From SZUA-309 sp965232595 (lineage in GTDB: Bacteria; Pseudomonadota; Gammaproteobacteria; Pseudomonadales; Azotimanducaceae), in NCBI GenBank assembly GCA_965232595.1, contig OZ246983.1, forward strand, positions 2,418,001 through 2,482,000: a stretch of 64,000 nucleotides of DNA. The letters are read 5' to 3'. Position numbers and translations under genes: made by a program. This document shows, one piece after another, positions 1 to 8,777 of this stretch. The notes under the pieces were generated by a model that was not told the origin of the DNA, made no database searches, and worked only from the letters and a program-made list of their open reading frames with translations. Positions within the stretch are counted from its first letter, which is position 1. Each line of letters begins with the position of its first letter.

Positions 1-243
1 GATGAAGAGGTCGGGCACGTCGGCGAGGGCGATCGGGATGACCCGTCTTTCGCCGAATTCGGCGATCAGCTGCTCATCGGCAGTGTAGACCCGCAGCGGT
101 GTCTCCAGGCGAACGTGGCGATAGGTCTCAGCTTTCGGGATCTGAGGGTCCAGATAGAGATAAATGCCTGCGAGACTGAGGACTGCGGCACATAAACCGG
201 ACAGTGCCAGACACATAATAGTTGCCGTGACGCGTCGGGACAT
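1..243 (-). CDS. ponA: Penicillin-binding protein 1A, N-terminal fragment
   Basis: Minus-strand reading frame that runs off the left edge; only the first 81 codons are visible. It encodes a short cytoplasmic tail, one membrane segment (about residues 8-30) and then the start of the periplasmic part with LRVYTADEQLIAEFGERR, which matches the start of the transglycosylase region of class A PBPs (PonA/MrcA), the bifunctional peptidoglycan polymerase and crosslinker. Divergence from pilM is the known arrangement in Pseudomonas. An in-frame ATG at 252 is an alternative start three codons upstream; neither has a clear ribosome binding site. The catalytic domains lie outside the window. Confidence 0.82.
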   Translation of the reverse strand, partial: MSRRVTATIMCLALSGLCAAVLSLAGIYLYLDPQIPKAETYRHVRLETPLRVYTADEQLIAEFGERRVIPIALADVPDLFI

Positions 244-276
244 AAGTGTCATACGCGCGACAACGATACATGGATC

Positions 277-308
277 GGATTGCGGCAGTAGCAATCCTGG
301 TATTTAAT
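277..308 (+). promoter_or_regulatory. Inverted repeat and putative pilM promoter
   Basis: A 7-bp perfect inverted repeat, GGATTGC-N7-GCAATCC (277-297), sits between the divergent ponA and pilM starts. It overlaps a possible -35 (TTGCGG, 280-285), with a TTTAAT -10 at 303-308 after a 17-bp spacer. The layout suggests a regulator site covering the pilM-Q promoter, but no regulator is assigned. Confidence 0.4.
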
Positions 309-361
309 GTTGAGTGCCATAAAAAGGACGTAAGTGCCCGCGAAAGTAAGGAAATTTAACC

Positions 362-1426
362 GTGCTGGGATTCCTTAGCAAGAAATCCAACCTGATGCTC
401 GGGTTGGATATCAGCTCCACATCCGTAAAGCTTCTTGAGCTTTCCAAGTCTACTGATCGCTATCGGGTAGAGGCGTACGCGGTGGAACCATTGCCGCCGA
501 ACGCTGTGGTCGAGAAGAATATTAGCGATGTGGAAGGGGTAGGTGAAGCGATCAAGCGGGTCATCAGCCGCTCCAAGTGCGGCGCCCGTCAGGCGGCAGT
601 TGCCGTAGCCGGTTCCGCGGTGATCACCAAGACCATCGAGATGGACGCCGAGCTCTCCGACGATGACATGGAAAACCAGATCACCGTCGAAGCCGATCAG
701 TACATCCCCTACCCGCTGGACGAAGTCGCCATCGACTTCGAGGTTCAGGGTCTGTCCGAACGGAATCCGGAGCAGGTGGAAGTCCTGCTCGCGGCCTGCC
801 GGAAGGAAAACGTCGAGATGCGGGAAGCCGCCCTCGATCTGGGCCAGGTGAAGCCGGCGGTGGTCGACATCGAAGCGCACGCCATGAAGCGGGCCTTCGA
901 GCTGCTCAAGCCGCAACTCGGCGCCAACGCCGACGACCTGGTGGTCGCCATCATCGACATCGGCGCCACCATGACAACGCTCTCCGTGCTCGCCGACGAC
1001 CGCTCCATCTACACCAGGGAGCAGCTGTTCGGTGGCAAGCAGCTCACCGAAGAGATTCAGCGGCGCTACAGCCTCTCGTTCGAGGAAGCCGGCCTTGCCA
1101 AGAAGCAGGGCGGCCTGCCTGACGACTACGAGGATGAGGTGCTGCAGCCGTTCAAGGAAGCCGTTCTGCAGCAGGTCACCCGATCACTGCAGTTCTTCTT
1201 CTCCTCCAGCCAGTACGACGATGTGGACTACATCGTGCTTGCTGGCGGCACCGCCTCCATCGACGGACTGGCGGGCATGATCGAGAACAAACTGGGTACG
1301 CCGACGATTATCGCCAACCCCTTCGGTGATATGTCGCTGTCGAGCAAGGTCGACGCGGACGCTCTGGCGAATGATGCACCGGCAATGATGATTGCCTGCG
1401 GACTGGCCATGAGGAGCTTCGACTGA
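362..1426 (+). CDS. pilM: Type IV pilus inner-membrane platform protein PilM
   Basis: Actin-like (FtsA-fold) cytoplasmic ATPase-type protein that binds the N-terminal tail of PilN and anchors the type IV pilus alignment complex. Of 354 residues, the N-terminal phosphate-1 region (LGLDISSTSVKLLELS, about 14-29), a second phosphate loop (IDIGATMTTLSVL, about 198-210) and the adenosine loop (VLAGGTASIDGL, near 289-300) are all present. It starts with GTG, preceded by an AAGGA-like site about 9 bases upstream. It is first in pilMNOPQ and overlaps pilN by one base (TGATG). Confidence 0.95.
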   Translation: MLGFLSKKSNLMLGLDISSTSVKLLELSKSTDRYRVEAYAVEPLPPNAVVEKNISDVEGVGEAIKRVISRSKCGARQAAVAVAGSAVITKTIEMDAELSDDDMENQITVEADQYIPYPLDEVAIDFEVQGLSERNPEQVEVLLAACRKENVEMREAALDLGQVKPAVVDIEAHAMKRAFELLKPQLGANADDLVVAIIDIGATMTTLSVLADDRSIYTREQLFGGKQLTEEIQRRYSLSFEEAGLAKKQGGLPDDYEDEVLQPFKEAVLQQVTRSLQFFFSSSQYDDVDYIVLAGGTASIDGLAGMIENKLGTPTIIANPFGDMSLSSKVDADALANDAPAMMIACGLAMRSFD

Positions 1427-2001
1427 TGGCACATATCAACCTACTCCCGTGGCGCGAATGGGAGCGCGAGCGCAAGAAGAAAGAATTTCTCGGCAACCTG
1501 GCCGGGGTCTTCGTGCTTGGCGCCATGCTCGTTCTCGCTGGCGGCTGGGTGCTCGATAACAACATCGACCACCAGAACACTCGCAACAGCTTCATGCAGA
1601 GCAAGATCACCGAGCTGGACAAAAAGATCACCGAGATCGCTCAGCTCGAGCAGCAGAAGAAAGATCTGGAAGAGCGCATGGCGTTGATCCAGGAGCTGCA
1701 GGGCAACCGTCCGGTGATCGTGCGGGTCTTCGACGAGCTGGTCCGGACGCTGTCGAAAGGCGTGCACTACCAGGAGCTGGAGATGACCTCCGGCAACCTG
1801 AAGGTGACGGGCACGGCCGAGTCCAACAACCGGATCTCGTCGCTGATGCGCAACCTGGACGAGTCCGAGTGGTTCCAGTCGCCGAACCTGCGCAGCATCA
1901 AGGAAGATCCTGACAACTCCGACTACGGGCCGCAGGCGAGCACCTTCGACCTCACGTTCGTGCAGCACAACCCGAACAAGAGCGAAGAGGAGGGCGAGTA
2001 A
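1426..2001 (+). CDS. pilN: Type IV pilus alignment protein PilN
   Basis: Bitopic inner-membrane protein of the pilus alignment subcomplex. The cytoplasmic N-terminus carries the conserved INLLPWR motif (residues 4-10) that docks into PilM. One membrane segment follows (about 24-45), then a charged coiled-coil stretch (about 55-95) and a periplasmic ferredoxin-like domain that pairs with PilO. The 191 aa length is normal for the family. Start and stop overlap the flanking genes by one base each, which indicates translational coupling. Confidence 0.95.
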   Translation: MAHINLLPWREWERERKKKEFLGNLAGVFVLGAMLVLAGGWVLDNNIDHQNTRNSFMQSKITELDKKITEIAQLEQQKKDLEERMALIQELQGNRPVIVRVFDELVRTLSKGVHYQELEMTSGNLKVTGTAESNNRISSLMRNLDESEWFQSPNLRSIKEDPDNSDYGPQASTFDLTFVQHNPNKSEEEGE

Positions 2002-2612
2002 TGGCCATGCAGGACACCCTCGAGCAGCTTCAGAACTTCGACATAAACGATCTGGACTTCAACAACGTCGGCTCCTGGCCGGGGCCGGTGAAAGTCATCC
2101 TGATGGTGCTGGCTTTCGTGCTGGTGCTGGGTGCTGGCTACTACTTCTACCTGACTGACAAGCAGACGATGCTGCAGCAGGCAGAAACCAAGGAAGTGGA
2201 GCTGAAGGCGGATTACGAGGTTAAAGCCGAAAAGGCGGCCAACCTCGAAGAGTACCGAGCTCAGAAGCAGCAGATGGAAGCGACCTTCGGCGCGCTGCTG
2301 AAGCAGCTGCCCCAGGATACGGAAGTGCCCGGCCTGCTCGACGACATCACGCGCACCGCGCTGGATAACGAGCTGACCATCGAGAGCATCGACCTCCAGG
2401 CGGAACGTCAGCTCGAGTTCTACGTGGAGCTGCCCATCGACATCGTCGTGGAAGGCAACTACCACAAGATCGGCACCTTCGTCAGCGGCGTAGCGGCCCT
2501 TTCCCGGATCGTGACGCTGCACGACTTCACGCTGGAGCCCCAGGAGTCGCCGCTGAACCTGAGGCTGAAGATTCTGGCCAAAACTTATCGGTATCTGGAT
2601 GAGGAAGCATGA
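2001..2612 (+). CDS. pilO: Type IV pilus alignment protein PilO
   Basis: Second bitopic component, forming heterodimers with PilN and contacting PilP. Residues 1-29 are cytoplasmic, a membrane helix spans about 30-51 and a coiled coil about 52-100, followed by the periplasmic domain. The length of 203 aa fits the family. The ATG overlaps the pilN stop by one base and the 3' end overlaps pilP by 4 nt (ATGA). Confidence 0.94.
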   Translation: MAMQDTLEQLQNFDINDLDFNNVGSWPGPVKVILMVLAFVLVLGAGYYFYLTDKQTMLQQAETKEVELKADYEVKAEKAANLEEYRAQKQQMEATFGALLKQLPQDTEVPGLLDDITRTALDNELTIESIDLQAERQLEFYVELPIDIVVEGNYHKIGTFVSGVAALSRIVTLHDFTLEPQESPLNLRLKILAKTYRYLDEEA

Positions 2613-3160
2613 TGCGCTTACCAGGAATTAAGCCCATCTCGAAGATCAGCGCTGGCGTTCTGCTCGTCAGCCTGCTCGCCGGTTGCGGTGGCGGAGACTT
2701 CTCCGATCTTCAGTCATTCATGGACGAGGTGGATAACCGTCCGGCGCCGCCGATTGCGCCGTTGAAAGCATTTACGCCCGCGCAGCCGTTTGCCTACGAG
2801 GCAATGGGTCTGCGCAGCCCCTTCGAGCCGCCGGTGGTGGTGAAGCAGGGACCGAGGCCCAAGGGCCCGCAGGTGAAGCCGAACCCGAACCGGGTGAAGC
2901 AGTACCTGGAGCAATTCACAATCGCTTCGCTGGCCATGGTCGGCACCCTCTCCCAGGGACCGTCCATGTACGCGCTGATTCAGGACTCTGACGGCGGTGT
3001 GCACCGGGTGCAGCAGGGCGATTACATGGGCACTGATCACGGAAAGATTCAGGCCATTGATGAGGCGGCCATCGAGCTCGTCGAAATAGTCCCCGACGGT
3101 ACTGGAAGCTGGGTAGAACGTATCCGGACCGTATCGCTGGGTGGTGGAGACAGAGGATGA
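2609..3160 (+). CDS. pilP: Type IV pilus assembly lipoprotein PilP
   Basis: Inner-membrane lipoprotein that links the PilN/PilO platform to the PilQ secretin. A lipobox ending LLAGC puts the lipidated cysteine at residue 26. A proline-rich linker follows (about 40-95), then the beta-sandwich PilP/HR domain (about 100-175). The 183 aa length is typical. The start overlaps the pilO stop (ATGA), and pilP overlaps pilQ the same way. Confidence 0.94.
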   Translation: MMRLPGIKPISKISAGVLLVSLLAGCGGGDFSDLQSFMDEVDNRPAPPIAPLKAFTPAQPFAYEAMGLRSPFEPPVVVKQGPRPKGPQVKPNPNRVKQYLEQFTIASLAMVGTLSQGPSMYALIQDSDGGVHRVQQGDYMGTDHGKIQAIDEAAIELVEIVPDGTGSWVERIRTVSLGGGDRG

Positions 3161-5277
3161 AAACAATGATTAATGAGAACGGCCGGTTAGCGCGCTGGAT
3201 TGCCCGACCGCTCGTCGCGGCGATGGCCCTCGTGGTCGCCCTGCCCAGTTGGGCGGCGAACATCGAGTCGGTGGAGTTTTCTTCGCTGCCTGGTGACAAG
3301 ACGGAAATCCGTCTGCACTTTGACGGCACCCCCCCGGAACCCACTGGCTACACCATCGAGCAGCCTGCTCGGATCGTGCTGGACATGCCGGGTGTGGACT
3401 CGACCCTCGAGGAGAAGCACCACAATCTGGGTATCGGTAATGCCCGCAGGGTATCGATCATCTCCACCAAAGATCGGACCCGGGCGATTGTGAACCTGAC
3501 CGAGCTCGTCAACTACGAGACCGACATCGAAGGCAACACGCTCTACCTGATGGTAGGCGGCGGCAGCGCTCAGGGCGTGCCAACTCAGAACACCTTCGCC
3601 AGCCAGGACGACACCACCGTTGCTGACAAGACGATCTCCGATTCGGAAGTCGCTGCTGTCGACTTCCGTCGCAGCGAAGATGGCGACGGCCGGATAGTGA
3701 TTGAGCTGTCCAACCCGAAAGCGCCGGTAAACGTCTCCAAAGAAGGCGGTCGCATCAAGGTGCAGATCCGCAACACGGACCTGCCGCGCGAGCTGCAGCG
3801 CCGTCTCGACGTTACCGACTTCGCGACCCCGGTGCAGATCGTCGACGCGCTTCAGGAAGGTGACCACACGACCTTCACCATCACCGCTACGGGTGACTAC
3901 GACTACCTGGCATACCAGGCCGACAACACCCTGACGGTAAACGTGAACGCGCTGACCCGGGAAGAGATCGAAGAGCGTGAGGACGTGTTCAAGTTCTCCG
4001 GCGAAAAGCTCTCGCTGAACTTCCAGGACATCGAAGTGCGCTCGGTGCTGCAGCTGATTGCTGACTTCACGGATCTGAACCTGGTCGCCAGTGACACGGT
4101 TCAGGGCCGCATTACCCTGCGCCTGAAGAACGTGCCCTGGGATCAGGCTCTCGAGCTGATTCTGAAGACCAAAGGTCTGGATCAGCGCCAGGTGGGCAAC
4201 GTGCTGCTGGTTGCACCGGCTGCCGAGATTGCCGCCCGCGAGAAGCTGGAGCTCGAAAACCAGAAGCAGATTTCCGAGCTTGCGCCGCTGCACACCGAGT
4301 TCATACAGGTGCGCTACGCGAGCGCGACCCAGCTCTTTGAGCTCTTCAACAACGCTGCCGGCAGCGAGCAGTCCGTGCTCTCCGAGCGTGGCAGCGTGAT
4401 CGTGGACGAGCGGACCAACGCCATCATCCTCACGGATACGGCGGACCGTCTGCAGGAATTCCGCAAGGTGATCAACCAGCTCGACATCCCTGTTCGTCAG
4501 GTGCTGATCGAAGCGCGGATCGTTACCGCCAGCGACGACTTCTCTGAGGATCTGGGTATCCGCTGGGGCTTCGCTGACCTGGATCAGCAATCCAGCACCC
4601 GGTTCCGCAAGGCTGGTGGCTCGCTCACCACCCTGGAAGATCTGCAGGACATCATCGCCAGTGGCGGCGTGGGTGACATCACCTCGCCCGAGCACCTGGT
4701 CGTAGACCTGGGTGTGGCCAAGGAAGGTGCGAGCACCTTCGGCGTCGGTGTCACCGGTGCCGGCTACCTGCTCGACCTCGAGCTTTCTGCGCTGGCTGCT
4801 GACGGCCACGCGGAAGTGGTTGCCCGCCCGAAGGTGATCACGGCAGACAAGAATCCGGCCCTGATCGAGTCCGGTACGGAGATTCCGTATCAGGAAGCGA
4901 CCAGCTCCGGTGCCACGTCCACCTCCTTCAAGGATGCAACCCTCGCGCTGGAAGTGACCCCGCAGATCACGCCGGACGATCGGATCATCATGGAGCTGAA
5001 CGTGAAGCAGGATACGGTGGGTGCGATCTTCAACGGCGTGCCGTCGATCGATACCAACCAGATCGAGACGCAGGTGCTCGTGGACAACGGCCAGACGGTC
5101 GTCCTCGGTGGCATCTTCAGCACCGACAAGCAGTTCTCCACCACCAAGACTCCGTTCCTGGGCGATCTGCCATACGCGGGTCGGCTGTTCCGCCGCACGG
5201 AGCAGAAGGACAACAAGACGGAGCTGCTGATCTTCATCACCCCGAGGATCATTCAGGAGAGCCTGACCTCGCTGTAA
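3157..5277 (+). CDS. pilQ: Type IV pilus secretin PilQ
   Basis: Outer-membrane secretin ring through which the pilus fibre exits. It is 706 aa with a Sec signal peptide ending near SWAA (about residue 34). Two AMIN domains that bind peptidoglycan follow (about 35-140 and 165-270), then a secretin/TonB short N-terminal domain (about 290-345), N1 domain and the C-terminal secretin barrel, with the family signature VLGGIFS...FLGDLPYAGRLFR near 645-685. It is last in the pil operon; a strong intrinsic terminator follows within 30 bases. Confidence 0.96.
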   Translation: MKTMINENGRLARWIARPLVAAMALVVALPSWAANIESVEFSSLPGDKTEIRLHFDGTPPEPTGYTIEQPARIVLDMPGVDSTLEEKHHNLGIGNARRVSIISTKDRTRAIVNLTELVNYETDIEGNTLYLMVGGGSAQGVPTQNTFASQDDTTVADKTISDSEVAAVDFRRSEDGDGRIVIELSNPKAPVNVSKEGGRIKVQIRNTDLPRELQRRLDVTDFATPVQIVDALQEGDHTTFTITATGDYDYLAYQADNTLTVNVNALTREEIEEREDVFKFSGEKLSLNFQDIEVRSVLQLIADFTDLNLVASDTVQGRITLRLKNVPWDQALELILKTKGLDQRQVGNVLLVAPAAEIAAREKLELENQKQISELAPLHTEFIQVRYASATQLFELFNNAAGSEQSVLSERGSVIVDERTNAIILTDTADRLQEFRKVINQLDIPVRQVLIEARIVTASDDFSEDLGIRWGFADLDQQSSTRFRKAGGSLTTLEDLQDIIASGGVGDITSPEHLVVDLGVAKEGASTFGVGVTGAGYLLDLELSALAADGHAEVVARPKVITADKNPALIESGTEIPYQEATSSGATSTSFKDATLALEVTPQITPDDRIIMELNVKQDTVGAIFNGVPSIDTNQIETQVLVDNGQTVVLGGIFSTDKQFSTTKTPFLGDLPYAGRLFRRTEQKDNKTELLIFITPRIIQESLTSL

Positions 5278-5303
5278 GCCGGGTCCGGATCGACTACACT
5301 AAG

Positions 5304-5331
5304 CGGCGCCCTGACGGGCGCCGTTTTTTTT
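5304..5331 (+). terminator. Intrinsic terminator after pilMNOPQ
   Basis: Perfect 8-bp stem CGGCGCCC / GGGCGCCG (5304-5311 and 5316-5323) with a TGAC loop, followed by eight consecutive T residues. It separates the pilus operon from aroKB. Confidence 0.93.
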
Positions 5332-5390
5332 GTGCGATCTCATTTGCGCGCCCGTCTGATGGAGTAAATGGATTACCCGTACGCCGCGCG

Positions 5391-5915
5391 ATGAGCAAGC
5401 AAAACGTTATCCTGGTTGGACTCATGGCGGTGGGAAAGAGCACCGTCGGGCGGCTGCTCGCCCAGCAGCTCGGCTATACCTTCTACGACACCGATCACGT
5501 GATCGAAGAGCGTGCTGGTGCCGACGTGGCCTGGATATTCGATGTGGAAGGTGAGTCGGGCTTCCGGGAGCGGGAAACTCAGGTGATCGATGAGCTGACC
5601 CAGCTCGATGGCGTGGTGATCGCCACCGGCGGCGGCGCCGTGCTCGAAGACTGCAACCGGAAGATGCTGGGCGCCAGGGGCTGCGTGGTGCACCTCGACA
5701 GCCCGTTGGATCGACTGTTGGAAAGAACCCAGAAAGACAAGAAGCGCCCGTTGCTGCAGCAGGGCGACCCGGAAGAAACCCTGTCCCGGCTGAAGATGGA
5801 GCGCGAGCCGCTCTACGCGGAAGTTGCTGACTATCGCTTTGTCACCGATCGGCAGGGTGCCAAGGCGCTCGCCCGATCCATCGCCGAAGCGCTGGAAGCG
5901 GACGGCATCGTATGA
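5391..5915 (+). CDS. aroK: Shikimate kinase AroK
   Basis: Phosphorylates shikimate at O3 with ATP, step five of the chorismate pathway. It is 174 aa, with a Walker A loop GLMAVGKST (about 9-17), the shikimate-binding DTD near residue 32 and the GGGAV substrate loop (near 80-85). The lid arginines sit in KDKKRPLL, around residue 115. The 3' end overlaps aroB by 4 nt, and the aroK-aroB-damX order is conserved across gammaproteobacteria. Confidence 0.95.
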   Translation: MSKQNVILVGLMAVGKSTVGRLLAQQLGYTFYDTDHVIEERAGADVAWIFDVEGESGFRERETQVIDELTQLDGVVIATGGGAVLEDCNRKMLGARGCVVHLDSPLDRLLERTQKDKKRPLLQQGDPEETLSRLKMEREPLYAEVADYRFVTDRQGAKALARSIAEALEADGIV

Positions 5916-7015
5916 GCGTCGAGCAGGAACTCACCGTTGCCCTGGGTGAGCGCAGCTACCCGATCTACATCGGCTCCGGGCTCCTGCAGGACCCGGCGCT
6001 GCTCGAGCGCCACATCAGCGGCAGCCAGGTGGCCGTGATCACCAACGAGGTGCTGGCCGAGCTTGCCCTGCCGCAGCTGCTGGAAGCGCTCAGGCCTACC
6101 AATGCCAAGGTCAGCGTGTTCACCCTGGCGGACGGCGAGGGCGAGAAGAGCCTAGAGAACTACAGCGCCATCATGGATCACCTCATTGCCGAGCGGCACA
6201 ACCGCAGCACCACCCTGATTGCGCTCGGTGGGGGTGTCGTCGGCGACATCACCGGCTTTGCCGCGGCGACCTATCAGCGCGGCGTCAACTTCATTCAGAT
6301 CCCGACCACGCTGCTGGCACAGGTGGACTCGTCGGTAGGCGGCAAAACGGCGGTCAACCATCCATCCGGAAAAAACCTCATCGGTGCCTTCCACCAGCCG
6401 GTTGCGGTGCTGGCGGACATGCGCCTGCTCGGCACGCTGCCGGCGCGGGAGTACGCGGCCGGCGTGGCGGAAGTGGTGAAGTACGGGGTGATCTGTGATG
6501 CCGGCTTCTTCAGATGGCTGGAAAGCAACGCAGATGGCCTGCTTCAGCAGTCGCCGGAGGTGCTCAGCCACGCGGTGGCCGTGTCCTGCCAGGCCAAGGC
6601 AGACGTGGTTGCCGATGACGAGCGCGAGTCCGGCCGGCGGGCCATACTGAATTTTGGTCACACCTTCGGGCATGCCATCGAAGCGCTGACCGGCTACACC
6701 GAGTACCTGCACGGAGAAGCGGTTTCCATCGGCATGGTGCAGGCTGCGGACCTCTCCGCGCGGCTTGGCCTGCTGCCGTGGGACGATGCCCGGCGCCTGC
6801 GGGCGCTGCTCGACCGGTTCGACCTGCCGGTGACCCCGCCCGAGCTGAGTGCCGAGGCGATGCTGGCAGCCATGGGTATGGACAAGAAGGTAGTGGACGG
6901 CACCCTGCGGCTGATTCTCGCAAGGACCCTGGGCGACGCGTTCGTGTCCAGCGATGTGCCGCAGGCGGCGCTGCTGGCAACGCTGGCCGCTGGTGAGCAA
7001 CTCTGTGATGGCTGA
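5912..7015 (+). CDS. aroB: 3-dehydroquinate synthase AroB
   Basis: NAD- and metal-dependent cyclisation of DAHP to 3-dehydroquinate, step two of the shikimate pathway. The 367 aa protein has the NAD-binding GGGVVGDITGFAAATY (about 99-114), the DSSVGGKT substrate loop (about 137-144) and the metal-site histidines in FGHTFGHAIEA (about 248-258). It is coupled to aroK (ATGA) and overlaps the next gene by 8 nt. Confidence 0.95.
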   Translation: MSVEQELTVALGERSYPIYIGSGLLQDPALLERHISGSQVAVITNEVLAELALPQLLEALRPTNAKVSVFTLADGEGEKSLENYSAIMDHLIAERHNRSTTLIALGGGVVGDITGFAAATYQRGVNFIQIPTTLLAQVDSSVGGKTAVNHPSGKNLIGAFHQPVAVLADMRLLGTLPAREYAAGVAEVVKYGVICDAGFFRWLESNADGLLQQSPEVLSHAVAVSCQAKADVVADDERESGRRAILNFGHTFGHAIEALTGYTEYLHGEAVSIGMVQAADLSARLGLLPWDDARRLRALLDRFDLPVTPPELSAEAMLAAMGMDKKVVDGTLRLILARTLGDAFVSSDVPQAALLATLAAGEQLCDG

Positions 7016-8633
7016 GGCGACCCAGGAAAACGAGCGCAACTTTCTGGGCCTGACCCATAACCCGTTCGTGGAGCCGCAGCGCGGCTTCTTCGAGCGCGGC
7101 GGTCGGAAAACTCACCTGGAGCAGCTCCGGCACCTGTCGGAGTGGTCGCGGCGGGTGCTGCTGGTGACCGGCGCGGAAGGCGTCGGCAAGACCACGCTGT
7201 ATCGGGAGCTGGCAGCGACCCTGGAGCCGCGGGTCAAGGCTGCCCGGATCAACGGCAGCCTCGTGAACACCTGCTACGAAGTGCTTTCAGCGACCGCCCA
7301 GGGCTTTGGCCTGGCAAGCCCATCCGATGCCAATACCCAGTCGCTGCGGATGGATCTGATCGCCCATGTCGAGGAGCAGACGGAAGGTGATCGTCTGTGT
7401 CTGGCGCTGGTCGACGACGCGCACCTGCTCGACAACAAGGCCGTGGAATCTCTGATCGCGCTGGCCCACCAGTCCGGCCTGCACCTGGTGTTCTTCGGCG
7501 AGGTTCGCATGGTACCGGTGATCGAACGGGAAGCCAGCGCGAAAGGCGTGGGCTGGCAGGAGATCCGGCTCACCGGCTACGGCGAGGCGGATGCCCGGGA
7601 CTACCTGGAGTGGCGCTTCAGCCAGGCCAAGTACCGGGGCCGGATTCCGTTTACGGACAACGAAGTCAAAGACCTGGTGAAGCTCTCCGAAGGGCTGCCG
7701 GGACGCATCAACCAGATGGCCAACGTGCTCCTGGTGAAGCTGGAAACCGGCGATGGAGCGTCCGCCCGGCGAGGCTTCCCGCGGCTGCACGCGGCGTTGC
7801 TCACCCTGCTCATCGTGGTGGTGGGCCTGCTCTACCTTGTGGTGGGCGATAGCGGCTCCAGCTCGGCGGAGGATGCATCTCCGAACCTGGCGACAACCCC
7901 GGCAAACACCGAACCGGATCCCATTGAGTCACTCGCGGCGGCTGAACCCGCTGAGCTGTCTGCGCCTGCCGATGGCAGCGCGGAAGCAGCAGCTGACCTC
8001 GGCGAAGATTCGCTCGAGGACGGGCCGCTGCCGGCAACGGAAGACGTCGCGGTTGGGGTGGAAGAGCCCTCAGCGGAAACAGAGCTCTCGGCGGAAACGG
8101 AGCCGTCAGCGGACAGAAGGCTCTCAGCGCAAAAAGAGCCTTCAGCGCAAAAAGAGCCCTCAGCGGAACAAGCACCTGCAACGGCAGCAGAGCCTGCCGC
8201 GGAGCAGGAATCGACCGAGCCTGCGAGTGTCGCCGTATCCGAAACGGCGACAGCAGACGCTCCTGAACCCCAGGCACCCAGCCCGGCTTCGACAGCGGCC
8301 GTGGTAGCACCACAACTCCCACCCGGCGCGAAGGACACCCGCTGGCTGCTCCAGCAGAATCCGGACTACTTCACCCTGCAGCTGGTCACCGTGTCCGCGG
8401 CTGAAAGCGCCAGCGCCTTCGTTGCGCGGCAGCGGGAACCCGGAGAGTTCACCGTCTATCAGCTGCAGCGGGATGGCCGCATCCTGCACGTGGTGCTCTA
8501 CGGGATATTCAGCTCCCGAACGGCTGCGGAGTCGGCGGCGGACAACCTGCCCGCCGAGGTGGGTGCTGTGCAGCCCTGGATTCGACCCGTCGGCCAGGTC
8601 CAGGCGGCTGCCCGGCTCGTACCCCTGCAATAG
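7008..8633 (+). CDS. DamX-like protein: AAA ATPase domain, TM helix and SPOR domain
   Basis: 541 aa when started at ATG 7008, which overlaps the aroB stop; an upstream in-frame extension reads through aroB and is unlikely. An ExeA-like ATPase domain covers about residues 10-255, with Walker A GAEGVGKTT near 55-63 and a DDAH Walker B. One membrane helix follows (about 262-280), then a long Ala/Glu/Ser/Pro linker and a C-terminal SPOR domain (about 455-530) that binds denuded peptidoglycan at the septum. The position after aroKB matches damX, a division-associated gene. The linker holds short degenerate repeats of the type SAQKEP (about 8068-8172). Confidence 0.85.
   Translation: MAEATQENERNFLGLTHNPFVEPQRGFFERGGRKTHLEQLRHLSEWSRRVLLVTGAEGVGKTTLYRELAATLEPRVKAARINGSLVNTCYEVLSATAQGFGLASPSDANTQSLRMDLIAHVEEQTEGDRLCLALVDDAHLLDNKAVESLIALAHQSGLHLVFFGEVRMVPVIEREASAKGVGWQEIRLTGYGEADARDYLEWRFSQAKYRGRIPFTDNEVKDLVKLSEGLPGRINQMANVLLVKLETGDGASARRGFPRLHAALLTLLIVVVGLLYLVVGDSGSSSAEDASPNLATTPANTEPDPIESLAAAEPAELSAPADGSAEAAADLGEDSLEDGPLPATEDVAVGVEEPSAETELSAETEPSADRRLSAQKEPSAQKEPSAEQAPATAAEPAAEQESTEPASVAVSETATADAPEPQAPSPASTAAVVAPQLPPGAKDTRWLLQQNPDYFTLQLVTVSAAESASAFVARQREPGEFTVYQLQRDGRILHVVLYGIFSSRTAAESAADNLPAEVGAVQPWIRPVGQVQAAARLVPLQ
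8068..8172 (+). repeat. 18-nt degenerate tandem repeat in the DamX-like linker
   Basis: The DNA encodes successive six-residue units of the form (P/L)SA(E/Q)xE: PSAETE, LSAETE, PSADRR, LSAQKE, PSAQKE, PSAEQ. The SAQKE copies are almost identical at the nucleotide level, which points to recent slippage expansion. It lies in the disordered periplasmic spacer between the membrane helix and the SPOR domain. Confidence 0.8.
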
Positions 8634-8709
8634 TCCCCAATCTGTGATCCCCGTCCCGGCGCTCTGCGCCTCTATCCGCTAGCGTGCGGGTAGACCCTGG
8701 TGTCTGCGC

Positions 8710-8723
8710 GCGTGTTAACACGC
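8710..8723. promoter_or_regulatory. 14-bp perfect palindrome upstream of the DUF2799 lipoprotein gene
   Basis: GCGTGTTAACACGC is a perfect palindrome in the 144-bp gap after the DamX-like gene, 54 bases before the next start codon. It could be an operator. No -10/-35 pair was convincing nearby, so its function is unknown. Confidence 0.35.
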
Positions 8724-8777
8724 CGCCCGGCCACCCGAAGGATTGCACCGGCCATGGAGGCGAACAGGAGGTGTGCG

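Noticed and set aside
3187..4809. 540-codon open frame antisense to pilQ
   Set aside because: Shadow of pilQ; the real secretin is complete on the other strand.
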